A DNA stretch of 64,000 nt from Zingiber officinale. Its lineage: Eukaryota; Streptophyta; Magnoliopsida; Zingiberales; Zingiberaceae. Location: assembly GCF_018446385.1 (NCBI RefSeq), contig NC_055988.1, positions 63,575,788 through 63,639,787 on the forward strand. The letters run 5' to 3'. How positions within the stretch are numbered: the first letter of the stretch is position 1; every line of letters starts with the position of its first letter. The notes under the pieces are model-generated. The model was not told the origin of the DNA and did no database searches. It worked only from the letters and a program-made list of their open reading frames with translations. Positions 11,822-22,059 of this stretch are shown here, one piece after another. Position numbers and translations under genes: made by a program.

Positions 11822-12190
11822 GTGCTCTAATAAATCAAGGGTGTGGGTCGGGCCGTGTAGGGTTGTACGACCCCTCCATGGCACAGCCGTGCCAATTGGC
11901 ACGACCCCATCTTTTCTCCACTCGGCCGAAGTTGCACGGTCGTGCCAATTGGCACGACCCAGTCCTTCCCCTTCTCTGGTCTTGTCTCACGACCGTCCCA
12001 ATTGGCACGGCCTGAGCTTTCTCCTTCTCTGGCAGTCTCACACGGCCATGCCAATTGGCATGGCTTGTGTCCTTCCTCTCTCTGCACAGGCCACACGGTC
12101 GTGCAGGGCTACATGGCCCATGGCCTTCATCCTTCTGTTGGCTTCGCATGGCCTTGTGGGATCACACCGCCGACTCCTTTAGGCTCACGG
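11822..12190. promoter_or_regulatory. 53-bp-periodic palindrome array upstream of ORF1 (B)
   Basis: Near-perfect copies of GTGCCAATTGGCAC start at 11889, 11942, 11995 and 12048, and a degenerate one at 12101, all exactly 53 bp apart. Each is flanked by CACGG or CCGTG half-sites. The array lies 140-510 bp upstream of the ORF1 start (11682, minus strand). The GC-rich frames across it give meaningless HGRANWHGR-type repeats. A regulatory role is inferred from position and spacing only. Confidence 0.7.
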
Positions 12191-12390
12191 TGACTCGCCG
12201 TGAGCATTTCGACGTCAGAGGAACCGAAAGAGCAAATACCCAAAAATGCTCACGACCAGCTCACGAAGGCTCAGCACATCCTGAAAGCAAATACCCAAAA
12301 ATAAAGAAATAATAAAAGTGTTCGACTTAAACTCACTAGAGAAATAAAATGACAAAAGGAATGATGAACTAAAATTAAAGAAAATCCATG

Positions 12391-12410
12391 GGTTACCTCC
12401 CAAGAAGCGC
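12391..12410 (-). other. Conserved TTGGGAGGTAACCCA word (B)
   Basis: The minus strand carries CTTGGGAGGTAACCCA between integrase and ORF1. The same word occurs at 21860-21876 in element A, where pol is missing. Its conservation marks the same point in both elements. The function is unknown. Confidence 0.6.
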
Positions 12411-12689
12411 TTGTTTTAGGTCTTTAGCTCGACCCTATTTTAACTCATTCAGGTGGACGTGGATCTGAGAAGTCTATCAGCATATCTTCCTCTGCCGGCA
12501 CATCGTGGAGGTATTTTTTTAAATGCTTCTCGTTTACTTTAAATTCCCTATGCTCCAAATGTCAACAACTCCAAATGGGTAGACCTTTTTGACTTGGAAT
12601 GGTCCTGTTCATCTCGATTTTAACTTCCCAGGAAAAAGTTTCAATCTTGAATTAAATAGCAGCACTGAGTCCCCTTCCTCGAATTCTCT

Positions 12690-13440
12690 CCACATGATAT
12701 GTTGATCATGTCATCTCTTTGTTCTCTCTTTGTAGGATTTGGCATGTTCATAGGCATCCATCCTCAATTCATCAAGCTCATTTAATTGGAGTTTCCTTCT
12801 GTCTCCTACTAGCTTTAGATCCATGTTAAGTTGTTTTATTGCCCCGTAAGTCTTGTGTTCTAATTCTACTGGAAGATGACACGGCTTTTCGTATACAAGT
12901 CGGAATGGGGTCATACCAATTGGAGTCTTGAAAGCAGTACGGTATGCCCATAAAGCATCATCCAACTTCAATGACCAGTCTTTTCGGGAATTAGACACTA
13001 TCTTTTCTAATATTGCTTTTATCTCCCGGTTGGAAATCTCTGCTTGTCCATTGGTCTGGGGATGGTAGAGTGTTGCTACTTTGTGGCTAACTCCGTATTT
13101 CTTTAGCAAATTTTTAAACTCTTTCAATGAAGTGCGAACCCCCGTCGCTAATAATTGCCCTAGGTACACCAAATCGTGGAAAAATCACCTTTTTAAACAG
13201 TTTAATTACTTCATTGGCACCACTAGTAGGAGAAGCTATGGCTTCCACCCATTTCGACACATAGTCCACCACCACCAAGATATAATTGTTTCCACATGAT
13301 GAAGGAAAGGGTCCCATAAAATCTACTCCCCATACATCAAACAATTCTACTTCGAGGATACAATTCAGTGGCATCTCATTTCTTCTAGTGATGTTCCCGG
13401 TATTCTGACATTGGTAGCAGGACTGCAAAAAATTCTTTGT
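12690..13440 (-). pseudogene. Element B integrase (frameshifted)
   Basis: Two overlapping minus-strand frames form an integrase core. The first (13428-13114) has a zinc-finger remnant (CYQCQNTGN), catalytic Asp in GVDFMGPF and the second Asp in [10 protein letters not shown] frameshift near 13120-13170 moves to the second frame (13172-12711). This has [16 protein letters not shown] with the catalytic Glu, then [19 protein letters not shown] and [14 protein letters not shown], typical of Athila/Tat integrases. All three acidic residues are visible, but the frame is broken, so no functional enzyme is expected. Confidence 0.88.
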
Positions 13441-13858
13441 GTCTTTAAATAGTCTTGGCCAAAAAAATCCTTCTTGTAAAATTTTTGTTGTAAGATGATG
13501 AGTGAAGTGAAATAAAATGTCCTTGATTTCGTCTTCTGGTACACATCTTCGGTAAATTGTATCTCCTCATTTCCTAAAAAGTAGTGGTTCGTCCCATATG
13601 TAGTGTTTGATGTTTGAGAAAAACTTTTTCCTCTGCTGCCAGGTGAATTTTAGGGGAAGTACTCCACTTGCAAGGTAATTAACAAAATCCGCATACCAAG
13701 GAACTCTATCAGAATTTACTGCCAACAAATGCTCGTCAGCGAAAACATCATTTATGGCCAGATGAAAATCTACATCTTTTTGCCCATTCGCCCATACTTG
13801 GGATAGATGTCTTCCACAACATTCTCAACCCCTTTTTGTCTCTAATTTCCAGATTAAA

Positions 13859-15406
13859 TTATTGAAGAAGCAAGATCCACCTGATCAACCCGGGTTTGAC
13901 ATCTTTCTTATTAAGCAGATATCTTATGGCAGCATGATCAGAATACACTATCACTTTTGAGCCTACTAGATAAGACCTGAACTTGTCGATTGCAAATACT
14001 ATGGCCAATAATTCCTTTTCGGTGGTAGAATAATTCATTTGGGATGCATCCAATGTCTTGCTCGTATAGTGGATTGCATGTAGTACTTTATCCTTTCTTT
14101 GTCCTAAAATCGCACCCACTGCAAAATCACTAGAGTCGCACATGATTTCGAATGAGAATTCCCAGTTTGGAGCTTGAATTACGGGAGCTGAGATGAGAGC
14201 ACTCTTGATTTTCTTAAAAGTCTCATTGCAGTCATCGTCAAAACAGAATTCAGCATCTTTAATCAACAAGTTGGTTAGTGGCTTGGAAATTTTTGAGAAG
14301 TCCTTGATGAAACGCTTGTAAAATCCAATGTGCCCTAAAAAGCTCCTAACCCCTTTTACGTTAAGAGGTGGAGGTTGTTTCTCAATTGTCTCTATTTTGG
14401 CTTTATCTACCTCAATTCCTCGTTCTGAAATCTTGTGTCCTAAAACAATTCCCTCTTTGACCATGAAGTGGCATTTCTCCCAGTTTAGAACTAAATTCAC
14501 ATCTTCACATCTCTGAATAACTTTGGAAAGGTTCAGAAGACAAGAATCGAAGTCATTCCCATATACTGAGAAATCATCCATGAATACTTAATCTTTTCTG
14601 TGAAATCTGAGAATATTGCCATCATACATCTCTGAAATGTAGCTGGTGCGTTGCAGAGTCCAAACGGCATTCATCGATAAGCATAGGTACCAAAAGGGCA
14701 TGTGAAGGTGGTCTTTTCATGATCTAGGGGATGTATTGGAATTTGTAAAAAAAAACAGAATACCCATCCAGATAACAAAAATAGGGATGCTTTGCCAATC
14801 TTTCCAACATTTCATCGATGAATGGTAGGGGAAAATGATCTTTCCTACCTTCCTGTAATTAATACACATCCGTCATCCTGTGACTGTTCTTGTTGGAATC
14901 AATTCGTTATTTTCATTTCTAACCACAGTCATTCCCCCCCTCTTGGAGACCACATGGACTGGACTCACCCATTCACTATCTGATATAGGATAAATGATCC
15001 CAACATCAAGAAGTTTCAATACTTCATTCTTCACCACCTCTTTCAAATTTGGATTTAACCTTCTTTGATGCTCAAATGAATTTTTATATCCTTCTTCGAG
15101 CATAATTCTGTGCATGCAGATTGAAGGGATGATCCCTTTTATGTCATCAATGGTGTATCCGATTATTTTTATGTGTGTTCTTAGCTCCTTGATCAATCTC
15201 GGTGTCTCCATCTTAGTCAAATTTGCATTAATTATTACTGGGAAGGTGGAATCTGGACCAAGGAACGCATATTTAAGGTTAGGCGGCAGAAGTTTTAACT
15301 CTACTTGAGGTGGTGCAATCTCAGGCAATGCTGGTTCCTGTTCTAATAACCGTATTTCTTCATTTGCCACGACTTCTTCTGATGCTCCCTCGATTTCTTG
15401 AGTCAT
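13859..15406 (-). pseudogene. Element B reverse transcriptase-RNase H (broken)
   Basis: Positions 15406-14873 encode the N-terminal reverse transcriptase with VKNEVLKLLDVGIIYPISDS and WVSPVHVVSKRGG. The middle part (14872-14582) is out of frame and has stops. Positions 14581-13859 carry the catalytic box as FMDDFSVYG, then [16 protein letters not shown] and [18 protein letters not shown]. RNase H follows with Asp in [10 protein letters not shown], Glu in [10 protein letters not shown] and Asp in [15 protein letters not shown] in place of YxDD is usual for Athila. The polyprotein is split by at least two frameshifts. Confidence 0.9.
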
Positions 15407-15760
15407 TCCCTCAAATTATCGTCATCATCCAAGTCCTCCTCTACACATGATGCTGAGGTAGATATCAAACCTCTCGGTGATTTTAGTAAGACCTCTCCAC
15501 GCCAAGGAAACATTTTTTGTACATCCTTGGATTGCATACTGATGGACTCCTCTAATTCTACCTGAACCTCATTCTTTATGTGTCTTGATTTATTTTCATC
15601 CATCAACACTCCCTTATCCTCTTCTGCTTTGATCGGGTGTAGAGATAAGTTTAGCACGTCTTGTCCTGACCAATCGCTGAGATTTGACACCACCATATAA
15701 ACTATTTCTTGTGCTTCATCCAAACTTTTTTTCATGAGTACCCCCCCCCCCCCCCAGCTG
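15403..15760 (-). pseudogene. Element B region between gag and RT, with G15 tract
   Basis: The frame at 15735-15403 begins with a gag-like KSLDEAQEIVYMVVSNLSDW (compare KSLDEAEDIIESVAQN in A gag). It continues into an acidic linker before the reverse transcriptase, with no recognisable protease. A run of 15 C (15 G on the coding strand) at 15741-15755 interrupts the gag frame and may be replication slippage or an assembly artefact. Confidence 0.6.
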
Positions 15761-15881
15761 TTGTGTCCAGGAGGCTCTTATTCTGGAACAAGAGTCCAAT
15801 GTAAAATATGTGAAGAACCAACCAACTCTCAATACCGTGATGTGGGCACTGATATAGAATTGATAGGTACTTATCCCAAGC

Positions 15882-16250
15882 TTAATGCAATGCCTCTTCA
15901 TCACATTGCTTGAAGTGCAGAATCTGATCTCTCAACTGAGGAGTTCTTTTTGGAGGAAAGTATCTATTTAGAAATTTTCTCTCTAATTCATCCCACATCT
16001 TGATGCTTCTCGGCTGTAGAGTATTGAACCAAACCTTTGCATTACTTTTGAGACTGAATGGATAAACTATAAGTTGTATTGAATCAGCCGGAACCCCCTC
16101 AACTCTTAGTGTGTTGCAATAGCTGTGGAAATCTAGGAGATTCAAGTAAGGATTCTTTGAATCTAATCCCCCAAACTAATTTTCCTGCACCTTAGAGATA
16201 AATGATGGTCTGAGCATAAAATTCTTCGTCGGGATTTCTGGAAACACAAT
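15882..16250 (-). pseudogene. Element B gag remnant
   Basis: The frame at 16145-15882 matches the middle of A's gag: FHSYCNTLRVEGVPADSIQL, LKSNAKVWFNTLQPRSI, MWDELERKFLNRYFPPKRT and LRDQILHFKQCDEEAL. This is the retrotransposon gag capsid domain. N-terminal gag residues are only partly recognisable up to about 16250 and the zinc knuckle is missing, so gag is truncated. Confidence 0.85.
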
Positions 16251-16539
16251 GGGCCCAGCTCTTTAGCAGACTTCGGTGCTCCATAATCCTTTAAGGGTTT
16301 TAACATCATTTCCTATCCGAAAAGACCAGGAGAGCGAAGCAGACAGACATGCAGGGTAATTGAATCTCCTGCAAAGTTAGCTTCGAATGCAAAAACAATA
16401 TATGGAATAAAATGTAGAATGTAAAGAAAAACAAGAGTAAAATTATTTATCTCTAAATGCAAACTAAAGGAAAGATAAAGGAAAAAAAAACAAAGTCTAG
16501 TCTAATCTAGTATAACTATCACCAATGTTATAGACGCAG

Positions 16540-16557
16540 TCACCGGCAACGACACCA
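16540..16557 (-). other. Element B primer-binding site (tRNA-Asp type)
   Basis: The minus strand reads TGGTGTCGTTGCCGGTGA six bases inside the 5' LTR edge. It resembles the TGGCGCCGTTGCCGGGGA site usual for Athila elements. Confidence 0.75.
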
Positions 16558-17523
16558 AAAACTTGTTATAATTTTGCAAGTGCACGGATTCATCATCAGT
16601 AATATAAAAGATTGTTGAACCCACAGGGATTGATTATAAGCACTAGTGATGGCACACTTAGGATTGCTACACTATCGATGGTTGTAAGTAATCTAAGAAA
16701 ATATATTAGAAAGCGGAGAATGAGAACTAGCAACGAGAAGAAATCAACCTGGTTAATGAAAAGTTCTAGGAGTTCAGTTTCATTATGGTGGTATTGATGT
16801 GTCTCATACTATCCTATACTCATTGTCCATCGTCATGCATTATCCCAGAAGCTAAAGCAACTATCTTTGAGCACCAGACAAAGACGATCCTTACGAAATC
16901 CTGTTACGGTTAACCCTGTCACTAGAGCGCCTCGGTAGATCACAAGGACATGACTCTTACTGATGTAATCAAGGATAGAATTAAGAAGCTTAGTTTGGTC
17001 TCTTACTTCCTTGAAGGAGTCGCCTCTCCTTTCAAGGAAGTACCCTAAATGTCCGTGAACGGGTTACCCCTGTCACTAGGGTCCCTCAGGTGTACGATCT
17101 AAGGTATTCCCTCTACGAGGTTGCCAATTCCTATACAATCAATCAACACGACAAAGAGATCGAGTAGTCGAAACAAAGCAAGTGAAATCATCCAATGAAT
17201 ATAAACATAATATGAGTTTTACATCAAAACCAATCCATAATTACTCCCTCGTCCTAGAACAAGGACTCTACTCCATAGACGCTAGAGAAAAACCCGAAGA
17301 CATAGTAAATCTAAACATACAATCCTCAAAAGCTAAGAGAGAAAGAAGAAGTATACTTATCAAATGACGATGAGTGATCTTTGGATCCAATCCTTTACTT
17401 CTAGAGTTGATGTGGTGATGAAAAGGTCGCTGGATCGATGTTCTGGACGGCATGGAACGGCACCAGAGTGATTCTCCTCTTGACGGCTCGCCTCCCGGCC
17501 CATGGAAAAAGGGTTAAAACCCC

Positions 17524-17530
17524 TTTTATA
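17524..17530 (-). promoter_or_regulatory. TATA box of element B LTR
   Basis: The minus strand reads CCTATAAAAGGGG. It lies just downstream, in transcription order, of the palindrome cluster at 17555-17830, as in A's LTR. Likely the LTR promoter. Confidence 0.6.
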
Positions 17531-17554
17531 GGCTAGGGTGCGGCGCGGCAGCAC

Positions 17555-17830
17555 GCCCGTGCAAGGATGGCACGGCCGTGCCATTTCTTGGCTCTAGATG
17601 CATTGCACGGCCGTGCCAATTGGCACGACCGTGTGATGTTGGGACTCGGCTTCTGGGGACACGGCCGTGTAGGGTTGCACAGCCGTGTGCTACTTGGTCT
17701 CGGTCATGGGGGGTACAGCCGTGCAATTTTGCACGGTCGTGTTCTGATCTGTCTCTGGTTTAGCCGCACGACCATGCACTTCTTCTCTTCTGTTTGGCCA
17801 CACGACCATGCAAGGTTTACACGATCGTGT
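17555..17830. promoter_or_regulatory. Palindrome cluster in U3 of element B
   Basis: Dyads centred at about 17566, 17619.5, 17673.5 and 17727.5 (spacing 53.5-54 bp) carry CACGGCCGTG or CACGGTCGTG half-sites, including a perfect GTGCCAATTGGCAC at 17613-17626. More irregular ones follow to 17830. They lie directly upstream of the LTR TATA box. Confidence 0.65.
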
Positions 17831-18041
17831 TCTCTGGCTCGCTCCGGTGCGTCGACAAACGTTGTTTTCACTCCGAAAGTTGTCCCTATCAACATAAAAT
17901 CAAATAAAGACCAGATATCCATACAAAAGAGTATATATGATGAATACATGATTAAAGAGGCGATCATACAAAGAATACATACATATAAAGCAAGTGAATA
18001 TGTGTAAAAATATGCATAAACCATCATAACATTTATGCACA

Positions 18042-19208
18042 ACAATCGTGTGGATCTACACGGTCGTGTAAGACATCCAGTGACAAAGCATGGCATGTCC
18101 CTGTGAGAGCCAAACGGTCATGTGACTCTGGCCGAGAGGGAAGTAGGCAAGGTCGTGTGAGATTCACACGGCTATGCCACGGGCCATGTAGCACCCAAAC
18201 CCCCTGCTCTATATAAGGGTTTCTCCTCTTTTGAAAAGGAGGAGACTCTACCTTTGGGGAGATGGAATCTTGAGGCTTTCCTTCACCTTTTGGGCGTTGA
18301 TCCGATGATTTCAAGGAGTTTTTCATCCAAGATTCGACTTCGGTGGCACGAATTAGTTCCGAAGATCACTCGTCTTCTTTAGATAAGCATTTCTTCTTTA
18401 TCTTCTTGATTGAGATCGAAATGTTTACGATCATCTTGTCTTCGGTTCTTTTCTCTTGTTTCATGGAGTAGATCTCTTTGTTCTAGGATGGAGGGAGTAT
18501 TTGTGATGTGAATTGATGTATGAATTCATGGATTTGCCAACTTCTTGTTTCAATGATGTTGTTATGTTTGGTATCAATTCAATCTTGTGTTGATTGTTGT
18601 GGTTGGATCTAATTACCATTCTTGATTGGTTGTTTGTAATTCTTATGGATCTTGTAGAGGAATTCTCAAGATTGTATGACCGAGGGGAGTCGTGATAGGG
18701 CTGCCCCGTTAATGGACATTTAAGGGACCACCTTGAAGGGTGATGCAAGAATCTACAAAGAAGAAGGATAATGAATGTGACGTAGTCTATATCTTGATGT
18801 GAATTGATTAGTGATGAGTTTCTATGTTGTATGACAGAGGGGCGTCATGACAGGGCCGCCCCGTTAATGAACTTCATAGTGATCATTTCTATTTAGTTTC
18901 TTAAGGTGTAGATTAATGTCCCTAGCCGGTGTCTGCAGAAGATAACCTACAACTTCTTGCAAACGCATGACAATTGAGGATAAGGTTGGTAGACCATATT
19001 ACATTGATAAGTATCACAAAGAAACCAAATTTCCTAGAACTTCCATAAGACCTAGTTTCCTATATTACCTTTCTATTTCTATTTTCTAGTTTTGGTTTTA
19101 GTCCGTGTAATTCTTGTTCGGTTGTTTAGTGATTATAACCAGTCCCTGTGGATACAATATCTTTTTGTATTACTGATGACGTATCCGTACACTTGCAAAG
19201 ATGTAACA
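18042..19208 (+). repeat. Element A 5' LTR, part 2
   Basis: It matches 31175-32356 of the 3' LTR. It contains palindromic CACGGTCGTG words (18048-18170), a TATATAA box at 18210-18216 and two copies of a GACCGAGGGG...CCCCGTTAATG motif (18678-18725 and 18831-18880). The end ATGTAACA is followed after six bases by the primer site. Confidence 0.9.
18210..18216 (+). promoter_or_regulatory. TATA box of element A 5' LTR
   Basis: GCTCTATATAAGGGTTTCTCC-like context; the 3' LTR keeps the same box at 31354-31360. The palindrome cluster lies 40-160 bp upstream. Confidence 0.65.
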
Positions 19209-19214
19209 AGTTTT

Positions 19215-19232
19215 TGGCGTAATTGTCGGGGA
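19215..19232 (+). other. Element A primer-binding site (tRNA-Asp type)
   Basis: TGGCGTAATTGTCGGGGA, six bases inside the 5' LTR, is a diverged version of the Athila tRNA-Asp site. Confidence 0.8.
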
Positions 19233-19440
19233 CTGCGTCTATAACATTAGAGATTATCATTTAAGTTAAACTAAACTTTTCTTTGTTTTTCTTACATCTA
19301 ACTTGTAACTAGTTTTCTAATTCTGTTCTTTAATTTTTCTTTGCATTCTTTTATTACATTCTTTTATTGTTTTTGTTGTGAATCAAATTCTTTGGTTCTT
19401 TATTCTTTATAAATCAAATTTTGCAATCTTGTTCTTGTGT

Positions 19441-20625
19441 ATGCAAAGATCTAATTTTGCAGGAGATTTATTTCCTCTTGATCCTGAAATTGATAGAACC
19501 TTTCATAGAATGAAAACCTCACAAAGACAACAAGAAGATCAAGAACACTTAAACATGGCGAACAAACCACTTAAAGATTATGCAGCACCATATGCTAGAG
19601 GGCTTCGTTCAAGTATTAATAGACTATCTATTAAAGCCAATAATTTTGAGATAAAGCCTGCAATAATCACTATGGTGCAACAAAATCAATTTGGTGGAGG
19701 ATCGCATGAAGATCCTAATCAACACTTGGAAGTTTTCTATGAAATCTGCGGTACCATGAAAATGAATGGTGTACCTTCAGAAGCAGTGAGATTATTACGA
19801 GATAGAGCTAAACAATGGTTGAATTCTTTAGCTCCAAATAGCATTACCACTTGGGAGCAATGTGAGCAGCAATTCTTAGACAAGTTCTATCTTCCAAGTA
19901 AGACAGCTCATATAAGAAATCTTATTGCAAGCTTTAGACAGTCAGACTCAGAATCCTTATTTGAAGCATGGGATAGATACAATAATATGCTCAGACAATG
20001 CCCACATCACGGATTAGAGAAGTGGTTAGTGTTGCACACATTTTATAATGCCATCAACTACCATACTAAGGTGTCCCTAGATTCAACTGCTGGAGGGGCA
20101 CTTATGAGTAAGAGTTTAGATGAGGCTGAAGATATAATTGAAAGTGTAGCACAGAATCATCATCAATGGGCAGCTGAAAGAAGTGGAGGCTATTCTTATT
20201 CAAACCCAACAAAGGCATCAGGGAAATTTCATGTAGATGCAATCACTATGATGTCTGCAAAACTGGATGCTCTTACAAAGAAGCTAGAAAATATGGGAAC
20301 AAGTACTAGTACAGTCAATGCCATTGTATGTTGTTGTGAAACATATGGGAGTTCTGATCATGCTCAAGGCTCATGTCCTCTAGGAGCTATCTCAGCACAA
20401 ATCAATCAATTAGAACAATGTGATACTATCATGAGCTATAATCAGAGACAGAACAATCCATATTTAAACACAAACAACCCTAGGTGGAAGAATCATCCTA
20501 ATTTTTCCTATAGAAACAATCAAGAACAAGGACCATCTATGGGGGCAAGGCCAAGTTTCCAACCTGGGCAACAAAAATTTCCAACAACAACTACCTTCTC
20601 AAGGCTATCAATCTTCTATAATTGA
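19441..20625 (+). CDS. gag: Element A gag
   Basis: Capsid protein that would package element RNA in the cytoplasm. The first ATG in frame is 19441 (the open frame extends upstream only through non-ATG codons), giving about 394 residues. The retrotransposon gag domain spans roughly residues 90-230: EICGTMKMNGVPSEAVRLL, then RDRAKQWLNSLAPNSITTW, FLDKFYLPSKTAHIRN and LFEAWDRYNNMLRQCPHHG. Compared with the B copy, about six residues are missing between the VRLL and RDRAKQW words. A knuckle-like CCCETYGSSDHAQGSC lies near residue 300. The frame stops at 20625 but is followed by gag-like sequence with in-frame stops, so the gag-protease fusion is broken. Confidence 0.85.
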   Translation: MQRSNFAGDLFPLDPEIDRTFHRMKTSQRQQEDQEHLNMANKPLKDYAAPYARGLRSSINRLSIKANNFEIKPAIITMVQQNQFGGGSHEDPNQHLEVFYEICGTMKMNGVPSEAVRLLRDRAKQWLNSLAPNSITTWEQCEQQFLDKFYLPSKTAHIRNLIASFRQSDSESLFEAWDRYNNMLRQCPHHGLEKWLVLHTFYNAINYHTKVSLDSTAGGALMSKSLDEAEDIIESVAQNHHQWAAERSGGYSYSNPTKASGKFHVDAITMMSAKLDALTKKLENMGTSTSTVNAIVCCCETYGSSDHAQGSCPLGAISAQINQLEQCDTIMSYNQRQNNPYLNTNNPRWKNHPNFSYRNNQEQGPSMGARPSFQPGQQKFPTTTTFSRLSIFYN

Positions 20626-21592
20626 GAAAATGCTTGAGGAAATTATTTCCAGCCAAAATGAAATGAAGCAAGATATCTTGAAGTTAACTCAGAGAATGGA
20701 TAATTCTAACAAGCATTAGAAAATTTTAGATAGCCAAATTACCCAGTTAGATTCTTCATCTTTAAGAGCACCAGGATAATTTCCTCGAAAACCTGATGTT
20801 AATCCTATAGAGCACTGCAATCAAATTGAACTTAGGAGCGGATGGACCTTGGGGGATCCTCAAGTGACAGTTCCAAAAGGGATGAAAACTGAAGAAAAAC
20901 TCTCTCCTTCAGCACTTGAACCTATTCAAATTCAAGATGAAGAGGAGAGTACCAATAAGGTTGAAGAGACTCTTCCACTTAATCCACAAAATCAAGTAGT
21001 CCCTTTTCCTCAAAGATTAGTTATGCTGAAAAAAGATGAAGAGTTTGACAGATTTTTGGAAAAAGTTAAGGAGATTTGTGTTGAAGTTCCTTTAATTGAT
21101 GCAATCTTACAAATGCCAAAGTTTGGCAAATTCCTGAAGGACATCATGTCAAATAAAAGAAGAAGAGGAGACATTGAGACCATTGCTCTAATCGAGGAAT
21201 GTAGTACTTTGTTTGAAAAGAACACTTCCCCAAAGCTTAAAACTCCAGGGAGCTTTTATATTCCTTGCAATATAGGAGCTGAATTTATAGAAAAAACTTT
21301 TTGTGATTTGGGGGTAAGTGTTAGCCTCATTTCATATTCAATTTGTAATAAATTAGGTCTCAAAAACTTTAAACTTACTACCATGACACTACAATTAGCT
21401 GACCATTCTTGCAGGTATCCTATGGGTATTATAGAGGATGTGCCAGTAGAAGTTGGTGGGATCATAATTTCCACAGATTTTGTAGTACTCGACATGGTTG
21501 AAGACCCAAAGATCCCAATCATATTAGGAAGACCTTTTCTTGCAACAACTGGAGCAATAATTGATGTCAAAAAAGCTTTCATTGGTAATTAG
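20626..21592 (+). CDS. Element A aspartic protease region (gag-pol remnant)
   Basis: After several stops (to about 20790) a long frame carries the LRSGWTLGDP word that marks the gag-protease linker in Athila/Tat elements. The retropepsin-like domain follows at about 21250-21590: ALIEECSTLFEK upstream, the active-site motif as CDLGVSVSLISYSICNKLGL (DLG, as usual in this clade), VPVEVGGIIISTDFVVLDM, IPIILGRPFLATTGAIIDV. The reading frame ends at 21592, just where reverse transcriptase would follow. The next recognisable landmark, the GGGAGG word at 21860, normally lies after integrase, so all of RT-RNase H-integrase is deleted. Confidence 0.85.
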
Positions 21593-22040
21593 TAAGGAAA
21601 GGTTGGAGTATGATTTATCTAATTCTTCTAACCATGTCTCTTGTCTTTTAGTAAGTGTTTGCAGTGGGGTGGACGCTTATGAGCTAGAGGATTGAAATTT
21701 CCATCCTCATGGGAGGCTGTCGGACGAGGTACATGATCCAGCAAGTGATGTTGGGAGAAGGCCTCCCAACAAAAAATGAAAAAGACATCTGCCCTTCGAG
21801 GGCAAGAAAATGAAAAGAAAACGGGGATTAGTCAAGCTAAAGACCTTAAACAAGCTCTTCTTGGGAGGCAACCCAAGGGTTTCTTTAGTTAGTTTCAATT
21901 CATGTTTTCTTTTCATTAGTTAGTATTTTTATTTCGTTGTTGTTATTTGTTTTTAGGTTGTATTTTGTTTCCATGAGCTGGCCATGATTAATTCATTGGC
22001 ATGGAAGCATGGGAGAAGTCAGAAATGGAGAAAATCATCT
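21593..22040 (+). other. Pol deletion point and conserved GGGAGG word (A)
   Basis: Only about 270 bp separate the protease stop from CTTGGGAGGCAACCCAA at 21860-21876. In B this interval holds some 3 kb of pol. No gene is present. The sequence after the word is T-rich. Confidence 0.7.
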
Positions 22041-22059
22041 AAGTTGAGCTAAACAGAGC

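Larger units (their letters stand above)
8938..18041 (-). mobile_element. Athila-like Ty3/gypsy element B (minus strand)
   Basis: Read on the minus strand: 5' LTR 18041-16564, primer site, gag, reverse transcriptase-RNase H, integrase, palindrome array, ORF1, polypurine tract, and a very short 3' LTR 9217-8938. It interrupts element A's 5' LTR: A sequence stops at GCTAGGT (8937) and resumes at about 18042 with CGTGTGGATC, adjacent sequences in A's other LTR (near 31175). All genes are broken by stops or frameshifts. No matching 5-bp target duplication is visible. Confidence 0.85.
16564..18041 (-). repeat. Element B 5' LTR
   Basis: Bounded by TGTGCATAAATG (minus-strand start, 18041) and TTATAACA (end, 16564), next to the primer site. 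It holds a U3 palindrome cluster, a TATAAAA box and a pair of GTGACAGGG...CCCGTT motifs shared with A's LTR. The short open frames inside are not genes. Confidence 0.85.

Noticed and set aside
11734..12312. Several overlapping frames rich in HGR, ARPCQLARP and similar words
   Set aside because: Translations of the CACGGCCGTG palindrome array in different frames; both strands are open to a similar degree, so this is composition and not coding.
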